34,836 bases of DNA from Hymenobacter profundi. Its GTDB lineage: Bacteria; Bacteroidota; Bacteroidia; Cytophagales; Hymenobacteraceae. Under the pieces are notes generated by a model. It worked only from the letters and a program-made list of their open reading frames with translations. It had not been told where the DNA came from and did not search any database. Shown here in pieces: positions 1 through 6,917 of this stretch. Positions within the stretch are counted from its first letter, which is position 1, and each line of letters begins with the position of its first letter. The position numbers were made by a program, and so were the translations under genes. The stretch is from positions 1 to 34,836 of the forward strand of contig NZ_JAHWGL010000049.1 of assembly GCF_019334315.1 (NCBI RefSeq), in the 5' to 3' direction.

Positions 1-6
1 CCGACC

Positions 7-31
7 AATCCGTCTAATCCGAAAGAATCCG
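7..31. repeat. Short direct repeat, AATCCG x3
   Basis: AATCCG occurs at 7-12, 16-21 and 26-31 with 9-10 bp periodicity, just downstream of the recQ stop codon. The window edge cuts the array, so its full length cannot be seen. It may be a small tandem repeat or chance. Confidence 0.3.
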
Positions 32-36
32 TGAGC

Positions 37-2235
37 TTAGTTGGCTACCTCACTCAAGAACTTAATCCGCATCAAGCGTAGGTCTTCCTCGGTGTAATCG
101 TCGGTGCCGAGTTCTTTGAGTGCTACGGCAATGTTGTCGGTGTTCGACTGCATGAAGTAGTCGTAAATCTCGTCCTGACGCTCCTCGTCCAATACATTAT
201 TAATATAGTAGTCGAGGTTGAGCTTGGTGCCGGAGTAGCAGATGTGCTCAATTTCCTCCATCAGCTCACGCATATCGAGGCCCTTGGAGGCGGCAATTTC
301 CTCCAGGTCCATCTTTTTATCGATTTGCTGAATGATGTAAATCTTGATTTTCGACTTGTTAACGGCCGATTTCACCACCACATCGGCAGCCGTTTCAATA
401 TCGTTTTCCTCTACATACTTCTTGATGAGGGCCAGGAACGGCGCACCAAACTTCTGCGCTTTGCCCATGCCTACCCCGCCAATGTGGGCCAAGTCGTCCA
501 TCTTGGTTGGGAAGGTGGTAGCCATCTCCTTCAACGATGGGTCCTGGAATAGCACGTAGGGCGGCAGGTTTTTCTGCTGGGCAGTCTTCTTCCGCAATGC
601 TTTCAGCATGTCAAACAGCGTCTCGTCGTGGCCGGCGGCCTGCTGTTCCCCTTCTTTTTCTTCTTCCTGCTGCACCTCTTCCTCGTAGTTGTGGTCTTTG
701 GTGAGCTTAATAGCGTAAGGATTTTCGATAAAGTCAAGTCCTTTGGCTGTAATTTTTACAACACCAAAGCTCTCGATGTCCTTCTGTAAGAAGCCGTTAA
801 GTAGCGCTTGCCGCAACAAGGAGTGCCAAAACTGCGCATCGTGGTCTTTACCCTGACCATACACGGGCAGCTTATTGTGGCCGTAGCTCTCTATGTGGGC
901 GTTTTTCATGCCCATCAGTACCGTACCGATGTGGTCGAGGCCAAACCGCTCGTTGGTTTGCACCACGGCTTTCAAGGCCATCAGCATTTCGTCCTTGGCT
1001 TCGAAACGCTCTTTGGGGTGGCGGCAGTTGTCGCAGAAGCCGCAGTCTTTGTCGAACGTCTCGCCGAAGTAGTGCAGCAACTGTCGGCGGCGGCACACGG
1101 CCGAGTCGGCGTAGTTGGCCATTTCCTGGAGCAGCAGTTTGCCATTGTCGCGCTCCGTTACGGGCTTGTCTTTATTGAACTTCTCCAGCTTCACGATATC
1201 ATCGTAGCTGTAGAACATCAGGCAGTTGCCCTCCAGGCCGTCGCGGCCGCCGCGGCCTGTTTCCTGATAGTAGCCCTCAATACTCTTGGGCGTGTCGTAG
1301 TGAATCACGAAACGCACATCGGGCTTATCGATGCCCATACCGAAAGCAATGGTCGCCACAATCACGTCGGCTTCTTCGTTCAGGAAAGCATCCTGGTTGG
1401 CCATACGCACATGTGGGTCGAGGCCGGCGTGGTAGGGTAGGGCCTTCACGTCGTTCACTTTCAGCAGCTCCGCAATTTCCTCTACCTTCTTACGGCTCAA
1501 GCAATACACAATGCCGGCTTTGCCCTTGTGCTGCTTCACGTACTGAATCAGCTGCTTTTTGGTGTTGTGCTTGGGCCGCACCTCGTAATAGAGGTTGGTG
1601 CGGTTGAACGAGGTCTTGAACACCGAAGCATCGTCCATTTGCAGGTTCTTCTGGATGTCCAGCTGCACCTTGGGCGTGGCCGTGGCCGTGAGGGCAATAA
1701 TGGGCACATTGGCGCCCAGGTTATCAATGATACCGCGAATCTTGCGGTACTCGGGGCGGAAGTCATGGCCCCATTCCGAGATGCAGTGCGCCTCGTCAAT
1801 AGCCACGAAGGAGATGGTGGCTTTATTCAGGAACTCAATGGTTTCGTCCTTGGTCAGCGACTCAGGCGCCACGTACAGCAGGCGCACGTCACCGGTAATC
1901 ACATCCTTCTTCACCCGGTTCATTTCCGATTTAGAAAGCGTCGAGTTCAGAAAGGCTGCATTTACGCCAAACGCGTTCAGCTGATCTACCTGATTTTTCA
2001 TCAGGGCGATAAGCGGCGAAATAACAATAGCCGTGCCCGGTAACACCAGCGCGGGGAGCTGATAGCACAGGCTTTTGCCCGCGCCGGTAGGCATAATCAC
2101 AAAGGTATTCTTACCCTCAATGACATTCTGGATAACCGCTTCCTGGGTGCCACGGAACTGTCCGTACCCAAAAACTTCCTTTAACTTGCCTTTCAGATCA
2201 GCCTCCGGCAGAGGAATTTGTTTAACGGCTGGCAT
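37..2235 (-). CDS. recQ: ATP-dependent DNA helicase RecQ
   Basis: A 3'-5' superfamily 2 DNA helicase acting in recombination and replication-fork repair. With the ATG at 2235 the protein has 732 residues; an in-frame GTG 12 bp upstream (2247) is the alternative start. Visible motifs are Walker A MPTGAGKS (about 48-55), the DEAH box in AIDEAHCISEWGHD (about 145-156), and a helicase C half with the QETGRGGRDG motif. These are followed by the RecQ-C zinc cluster (the Cys of CRRRQLLHYFGE, then CGFCDNC), an HRDC domain (around PPYVLFQDPSLKEM) and a C-terminal helix-turn-helix-like extension after residue 610, which is common in Bacteroidota RecQ. It is divergent from kdsD with a 174-bp gap. All catalytic motifs look intact. 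Confidence 0.96.
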   Translation of the reverse strand: MPAVKQIPLPEADLKGKLKEVFGYGQFRGTQEAVIQNVIEGKNTFVIMPTGAGKSLCYQLPALVLPGTAIVISPLIALMKNQVDQLNAFGVNAAFLNSTLSKSEMNRVKKDVITGDVRLLYVAPESLTKDETIEFLNKATISFVAIDEAHCISEWGHDFRPEYRKIRGIIDNLGANVPIIALTATATPKVQLDIQKNLQMDDASVFKTSFNRTNLYYEVRPKHNTKKQLIQYVKQHKGKAGIVYCLSRKKVEEIAELLKVNDVKALPYHAGLDPHVRMANQDAFLNEEADVIVATIAFGMGIDKPDVRFVIHYDTPKSIEGYYQETGRGGRDGLEGNCLMFYSYDDIVKLEKFNKDKPVTERDNGKLLLQEMANYADSAVCRRRQLLHYFGETFDKDCGFCDNCRHPKERFEAKDEMLMALKAVVQTNERFGLDHIGTVLMGMKNAHIESYGHNKLPVYGQGKDHDAQFWHSLLRQALLNGFLQKDIESFGVVKITAKGLDFIENPYAIKLTKDHNYEEEVQQEEEKEGEQQAAGHDETLFDMLKALRKKTAQQKNLPPYVLFQDPSLKEMATTFPTKMDDLAHIGGVGMGKAQKFGAPFLALIKKYVEENDIETAADVVVKSAVNKSKIKIYIIQQIDKKMDLEEIAASKGLDMRELMEEIEHICYSGTKLNLDYYINNVLDEERQDEIYDYFMQSNTDNIAVALKELGTDDYTEEDLRLMRIKFLSEVAN

Positions 2236-2409
2236 AGACTTCCTCACTTCTCGATTTGGGGATGGTAGATGAGAGCCTCACCTCACACTAGGTTGAACTC
2301 TCAATCTAAGGAATTTTGCAATAGCGGTTGGAGATGCTGAAGCGAAAGGAAAATGTATTTCCAACTACTGCCAGCGGCTTCTTAACCGTTACGTAATATC
2401 AAATTTAGA

Positions 2410-3387
2410 TTGAAAGCGCAGAACGATATCAACTCCGTTGCAAAAAAAGTGCTGTTGCAAGAAGCAGAAGCTATCCGCCGGGTAGCCGATAGCCTGACAA
2501 CGGCTCCCGATTTTGCACAATGCGTAGCCGCTATACTTGTCTCGCCCGGTAGGGTAGTAGTAACGGGTATTGGCAAGAGTGCCCACATTGCCAGCAAAAT
2601 AGTGGCTACCCTAAATTCGACGGGTACTCCTGCCTTATTCATGCACGCCGCCGATGCCATTCACGGCGACCTAGGCATGATCCAGCCGCAGGATTTTGTG
2701 GTGGCCATCAGCAAAAGCGGCGACACACCCGAGATAAAAGTGCTGGTGCCGCTACTCAAGCGCCGGGGCGTGCCATTGGTGGCACTAGTAAGCAATGCCG
2801 ACTCCTATCTAGCCCAGCAGGCCGATTATGTGTTGCACGCGCCCATAGAGCGCGAGGCCTGCCCGCTGAACCTAGCACCTACCACCAGTACTACCGTAGC
2901 GCTTGCCGTTGGCGATGCGCTGGCCATGTGTCTGCTGGATGGTAGGCAATTCACCTCTCAAGACTTTGCCACCTTACACCCTGGGGGGACGCTAGGCAAG
3001 AAGTTGTATCTGAAGGTAGGCGACATTTCCGTGCAAAACGCCAAGCCACGCGTGAGCACAGAAGCGCCGCTCAAGGAAATTATTCTGGAAATTTCAGGCA
3101 AACGTTTGGGCGCAACCGCCGTACTACACCCCGCTACCGACGAGTTGCAAGGTATTATCACTGACGGCGATTTGCGCCGGATGCTGACCAACTTTGATGA
3201 TCTGGATGCTATTCGTGCCCGGGATATTATGACGCTCAACCCGGTAACCGTGGATGTAGAGGACTTTGCAGTGGAAGCACTCAACCGTATGCAACAACGT
3301 AATATCACGCAACTGGTAGTCCTGAATAGAGAGCAGTTCAGCGGATTTATCCATTTGCACGATTTACTACGGGAGGGTTTGGTATAA
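2410..3387 (+). CDS. kdsD: D-arabinose 5-phosphate isomerase (KdsD/KpsF/GutQ family)
   Basis: Interconverts D-ribulose 5-phosphate and D-arabinose 5-phosphate, the first committed step to Kdo for lipopolysaccharide. The 325-residue protein has an N-terminal SIS sugar-isomerase domain (about 35-170; GIGKSAHIASK at 53-63, HGDLGM at 85-90, AISKSGDTPEI at 99-109) and two CBS domains (about 205-325), the usual architecture and length. The start must be the TTG at 2410, because an in-frame stop at 2383 leaves no ATG or GTG upstream and the N-terminus MKAQNDINSV aligns with the family. manC follows on the same strand after 130 bp, which suggests a surface-polysaccharide gene pair. No Shine-Dalgarno sequence is visible. 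Confidence 0.93.
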   Translation: MKAQNDINSVAKKVLLQEAEAIRRVADSLTTAPDFAQCVAAILVSPGRVVVTGIGKSAHIASKIVATLNSTGTPALFMHAADAIHGDLGMIQPQDFVVAISKSGDTPEIKVLVPLLKRRGVPLVALVSNADSYLAQQADYVLHAPIEREACPLNLAPTTSTTVALAVGDALAMCLLDGRQFTSQDFATLHPGGTLGKKLYLKVGDISVQNAKPRVSTEAPLKEIILEISGKRLGATAVLHPATDELQGIITDGDLRRMLTNFDDLDAIRARDIMTLNPVTVDVEDFAVEALNRMQQRNITQLVVLNREQFSGFIHLHDLLREGLV

Positions 3388-3459
3388 CTATGTTTTGTGC
3401 TCTATCATTATTAAAGTATAATTAATTTGGTATTGTGTAGTACTTGATAAATAAAATAG

Positions 3460-3467
3460 GATATTTG
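3460..3467 (+). promoter_or_regulatory. Possible -7 box before manC
   Basis: GATATTTG resembles the Bacteroidota -7 consensus TAnnTTTG with two mismatches and lies about 50 bp upstream of the manC ATG in an AT-rich stretch. TTG triplets upstream do not have the ideal spacing. Weak support. Confidence 0.3.
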
Positions 3468-3517
3468 CACCTCTACGTTTGAACTTTTCTTATCTACGAC
3501 ACTCCGCATCAGATTAT

Positions 3518-4606
3518 ATGGCGCAGAATACTTACCTCGTTGTAATGGCCGGCGGCATTGGCAGCCGGTTTTGGCCATTTAGCCGCACGCACCACCCCAA
3601 GCAATTTCATGATGTGATGGGCATCGGGCGCTCCATGCTGCAACTCACCATCGACCGTTTCGCTGAAATATGCCCAATTGAAAACGTATTTGTGGTAACC
3701 AACCGGGACTATCACGACTTAGTGCAGGAGCATTTGCCTCAGTTGCCTTCCGACCAGATCCTTGGCGAGCCAATTGGCCGGAATACGGCCCCGTGCATTG
3801 CCTACGCCAGCTACCGCATTGCCCAGCGCGACCCCCAAGCAACGATTATCGTATCGCCCGCCGACCATGCCGTGGTGAATGAGGAGGAGTTTCGACGCGT
3901 CATTCGCCAAGCCGTAGACGCGGCCCGCTCTAACGATGTTCTGATTACGCTGGGTATTCAACCCTCGCGCCCCGACACGGGCTATGGCTACATCCAGTAC
4001 ATGGACGATGCTGCAAACTCCCTGCCCGGCGGCTTGTTCAAGGTGAAAACCTTCACCGAAAAGCCCAATCTGGAGCTAGCGCAGATGTTTGTAAGCAGCG
4101 GTGATTTCCTCTGGAATTCTGGCTTATTTGTATGGCGGGCTGATGTTATTCTGCACGCCTTCCGACAATATCTGAGTGATATTTCGGAAGTGTTTGACGA
4201 GGGCGCTACCCAGTTGGGTACTGCTCAGGAAGAAGACTTCATCTCGGAAGCATATTCTCGCTGCCGCAACATCAGCATCGACTATGGCGTGATGGAAAAG
4301 GCAGACAATGTGTACGTCCTACCCGCCGACTTTGGCTGGAGCGACCTGGGCACTTGGGATTCGCTGCACCGCATTGGCAAGCGCGACGAGTGCAACAACG
4401 TTATCGACGGCGACGTGATTCTGTATGATACCTGCGAATGTGTCATCAAAACTCCCTCCGACCGCCTAGTAGTGGTGCAGGGCCTGGATGGCTATATCGT
4501 AGCTGAATACGACAACGTGCTACTCATCTGCAAGCGCACTGAGGAGCAGCGTGTGAAAGACTTCGTAGCTGACGTGAAATCGAAAAAAGGGGTAGGCTAT
4601 AATTAA
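3518..4606 (+). CDS. manC: Mannose-1-phosphate guanylyltransferase (GDP-mannose pyrophosphorylase)
   Basis: Makes GDP-mannose from mannose 1-phosphate and GTP, feeding LPS, exopolysaccharide or glycoprotein mannosylation. The 362-residue protein is the short, single-domain form without the C-terminal isomerase domain of bifunctional ManC. The nucleotidyltransferase signature is near the N-terminus (MAGGIGSRFWPFSR at 10-23, then HPKQF), and FTEKP is the usual mid-protein motif. The ATG at 3518 puts the signature at residue 10. An upstream TTG at 3479 would add 13 residues unlike the family. GDP-mannose is the upstream donor for the polyprenyl-mannose used by many GT-C mannosyltransferases, which may link it to the DUF2723 protein nearby (inference). 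Confidence 0.94.
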   Translation: MAQNTYLVVMAGGIGSRFWPFSRTHHPKQFHDVMGIGRSMLQLTIDRFAEICPIENVFVVTNRDYHDLVQEHLPQLPSDQILGEPIGRNTAPCIAYASYRIAQRDPQATIIVSPADHAVVNEEEFRRVIRQAVDAARSNDVLITLGIQPSRPDTGYGYIQYMDDAANSLPGGLFKVKTFTEKPNLELAQMFVSSGDFLWNSGLFVWRADVILHAFRQYLSDISEVFDEGATQLGTAQEEDFISEAYSRCRNISIDYGVMEKADNVYVLPADFGWSDLGTWDSLHRIGKRDECNNVIDGDVILYDTCECVIKTPSDRLVVVQGLDGYIVAEYDNVLLICKRTEEQRVKDFVADVKSKKGVGYN

Positions 4607-4620
4607 TCAACCTTGTACAA

Positions 4621-4663
4621 ATAAAGAGCGGCCACCTGTGCATTACAGGTGGCCGCTCTTTAT
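4621..4663. terminator. Bidirectional terminator, manC / rlmB
   Basis: Perfect inverted repeat with 19-bp arms (4621-4639 and 4645-4663) and a 5-nt loop GCATT. It starts ATAAAGAGCGGCC and ends GGCCGCTCTTTAT, between the convergent manC and rlmB genes, so it can serve both strands. Confidence 0.9.
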
Positions 4664-4674
4664 TTGGCATTACT

Positions 4675-5589
4675 TTAATTTTTAACTGCCAACCGTTGCC
4701 GCAACACTTCAAATAACATAATACCGCTGGCAACAGACACATTGAGGGAGCTGATTTGCCCAGCCATCGGAATACGGATGGTATGATCGGCGAGGCGCAG
4801 GTACTCGGGCGAGATGCCGTCTTCTTCGCTACCCATCAGAATAGCTACGGGGCCGGTGAGGTCTACGGCGCCTGTTTCCAGGCTGTCTTCGGCCTTTTCG
4901 GTGCAGCCTACTACCTGAATGCCCGAATCGTGAAGGAAACGGATGGTGTCCTTTAGGTTTGGCTCGCGGCACACCGGAATAAGGTTGAGGGCACCGGCCG
5001 AGGTTTTGAGCGCATCGCCGTTGATCTGGGCAGCGCCGCGGCTGGGCACTACAATGGCGTGGGCACCCATACACTCGGCATTGCGGGCGATGGAGCCGAA
5101 GTTGCGCACATCGGTAATGCGGTCTAGAATCAGTAGCAGCGGGGTTTTTCCTTCCTCAAACAGCCGCGCCACAATATTATCCAGCGGGGCATAGTCAATA
5201 GGCGAAACAAAGGCCACGGCGCCCTGGTGATTTTTGCGCGTCAGGCCGTCGAGCTTTTCCAGCGGCACCATGGCCACCGGAATATTTGCGGCCTTAGCCA
5301 AAGCCGAAATATCCTGCGTGATGCTGTTTTTGGTAGTGCGCAGCAAGAAGATTTTCTCCAGCGTGCGACCGGCGTTTAGCGCCTCCAAAATAGGACGCAA
5401 GCCAAACAGCATCTCAATGCTACGGTCGGCAGCCGGACGGTGAGGGTAGCGAGGCTTATCGCCATCGGCGCGGGGCTCACGGGGGCGTTCGTCGCGGTTG
5501 TCGCGGCGGGGTACGGGACGGTTATTTTCGTCGTAGAAGGTGCGGCGCTCGGTTACCGGGCGGCTTGGGCGGTCAGTCCTTTTCTCCAT
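4675..5589 (-). CDS. rlmB: 23S rRNA (guanosine-2'-O-)-methyltransferase RlmB-like, SpoU family
   Basis: A SAM-dependent 2'-O-methyltransferase of the SpoU/TrmH class, most likely acting on a guanosine of 23S rRNA. The 304-residue protein shows the substrate-binding domain (MLFGLRPILEAL) and the three SpoU motifs: ILDRITDVRNFGSIARNAE, IAILMGSEEDGIS and the C-terminal knot region IPMAGQISSLNVSVASGI. The first 65 or so residues are a charged Arg/Pro/Asp-rich tail with no predicted fold. The ATG at 5589 is chosen; a TTG at 5610 would add seven residues. The 5' end overlaps the 3' end of the GWxTD gene by 37 bp, so translation is probably coupled. The exact target nucleotide cannot be told from sequence. 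Confidence 0.92.
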   Translation of the reverse strand: MEKRTDRPSRPVTERRTFYDENNRPVPRRDNRDERPREPRADGDKPRYPHRPAADRSIEMLFGLRPILEALNAGRTLEKIFLLRTTKNSITQDISALAKAANIPVAMVPLEKLDGLTRKNHQGAVAFVSPIDYAPLDNIVARLFEEGKTPLLLILDRITDVRNFGSIARNAECMGAHAIVVPSRGAAQINGDALKTSAGALNLIPVCREPNLKDTIRFLHDSGIQVVGCTEKAEDSLETGAVDLTGPVAILMGSEEDGISPEYLRLADHTIRIPMAGQISSLNVSVASGIMLFEVLRQRLAVKN

Positions 5590-6758
5590 TGGTCCACGGC
5601 GGCGTACCAAAGCATTTCATACTCAGGGCGGCGCACCAAATCATAGTTGTCGGGAGCAAAGGTACTGGGTTTGGCGCGGAACACATATGTGCCGCTGGCA
5701 ATTGCTGGCGCGTGGTACACCCAACGTTCTTCCGTGCCCGCCCGATACACGGCATCTGGCGGCCCCAATACCAGATACAGCATCCCGCGGTCAGTCATCC
5801 AGCCGGCTTTATGCGCTGAAAAAAGGCGGTTTGCTTCCGCTACCCTACCGTAATAGGTACGAATCATCTGCCTAGCCGTATTTTGATTATTGCCCGCAAT
5901 GTTCAGCCAGAATAAATCGGTGGCCCGTTTCGGATCGGTGGCCGCGTAGAGCTGCTTGCGTTCAGCCGAAGTAGTGAGATAGATAAGCGGCTCGATCAAC
6001 TCTGGCGCGGTAGTTATTTCCGGATACGCGTTATTTTCGGCCAGCAGGCCTAGCGCTGGCTCCCGTGCATCACCTTGCAAGGCATAAATGCCTTGTCGGG
6101 CTAGTCGTACCAATTGGCCCGGCCGAAGATTCACCGTGTCACTGATAGTGAGCGTGCGGGGCTGTGTAGGTTTTGATGCAGGATTGGTCATGGGCGGAAG
6201 AGCCGCCGCAAATGTTGCGTCATATTGCTTGATCTTGAACGGGCGCTCCAACCCGTAATAAGCTAAACCGAATGTTTCGCTTGTGCGCACGTAGCGCCTC
6301 AGGAGTGGGTCGCCCAGCGAGTCTACCAGTACATAAGGTCGCGTTAAACGACTGGCAGTGAGCAGCAGCCATGCCTCGTTGCTGGCATCGGGGGAGGGTG
6401 TAGGAGCTGGCTGCACGCTGATAACCTGATTGGCCTGCAAACGCGCCACCGGTAGGCTTACTTCTAGCAAAGTGCCGTTGGGACGCTGGCGCAGCTGCCG
6501 GGCCAAATGCCGCACCGAGTCCCGCCATAGAGGCTGTTTGGCATCGTAGCTGGCCCACACCGCTACGTACAGCGACTGACCAGCAGGCAGCGTCCTCCCC
6601 GGAAATCGGACGTATAGCCGCAGGCTGTCCGCCTCGCGTCGGGTATCAGCCTGTGGAGCGTTAGGGCGGTATTGGCCGCTGAAATCGTGGCGCGGTGGAA
6701 GAACGGCCTGCGTGCAAATTGGTAGCAGACTCAGCAGACAAAGCAGAAAGAGCTTCAC
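5553..6758 (-). CDS. GWxTD-domain exported protein
   Basis: A 401-residue protein of unknown function with the C-terminal GWxTD domain found in Bacteroidota and Acidobacteria. The signature GWMTDRGMLYLVLGPPD lies at about 319-335, followed by EERWVYH. Starting at the GTG at 6758, the N-terminus VKLFLLCLLSLLPICTQA is a clear signal peptide, so it is exported. The open frame continues upstream to 6905, but that extension runs through the terminator hairpin at 6842-6900 and would bury the signal peptide at residue 50. Several internal Arg/Pro-rich segments precede the domain. It overlaps rlmB by 37 bp. The family has no established biochemical role. Confidence 0.85.
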   Translation of the reverse strand: MKLFLLCLLSLLPICTQAVLPPRHDFSGQYRPNAPQADTRREADSLRLYVRFPGRTLPAGQSLYVAVWASYDAKQPLWRDSVRHLARQLRQRPNGTLLEVSLPVARLQANQVISVQPAPTPSPDASNEAWLLLTASRLTRPYVLVDSLGDPLLRRYVRTSETFGLAYYGLERPFKIKQYDATFAAALPPMTNPASKPTQPRTLTISDTVNLRPGQLVRLARQGIYALQGDAREPALGLLAENNAYPEITTAPELIEPLIYLTTSAERKQLYAATDPKRATDLFWLNIAGNNQNTARQMIRTYYGRVAEANRLFSAHKAGWMTDRGMLYLVLGPPDAVYRAGTEERWVYHAPAIASGTYVFRAKPSTFAPDNYDLVRRPEYEMLWYAAVDQWRKGLTAQAAR

Positions 6759-6841
6759 ACTAAACAGATTATATAACGGCGATAAACTACTGGATACGTA
6801 AGAAGCGGCGGTAAAGGCATCCTCTGCTGTATTAGCACAAT

Positions 6842-6900
6842 CAGTAAAAACGCAGACAGCCGGCTTCTGCAAGAGAAACCGGCTGTCTGCGTTTTTACTG
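6842..6900. terminator. Strong hairpin terminator downstream of the DUF2723 gene
   Basis: Perfect 22-bp arms (6842-6863 and 6879-6900) around a 15-nt loop. Each arm contains an A5 or T5 run next to a GC-rich core, giving U-rich 3' sides on both strands. It lies 17 bp past the stop codon of the 6918-9911 gene and separates it from the GWxTD gene. Confidence 0.88.
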
Positions 6901-6917
6901 GTCAAGCAATCAGCATA

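Noticed and set aside
6759..6905. N-terminal extension of the GWxTD protein
   Set aside because: It would be translated through a perfect 22-bp-arm terminator and would place the signal peptide 50 residues inside the protein.
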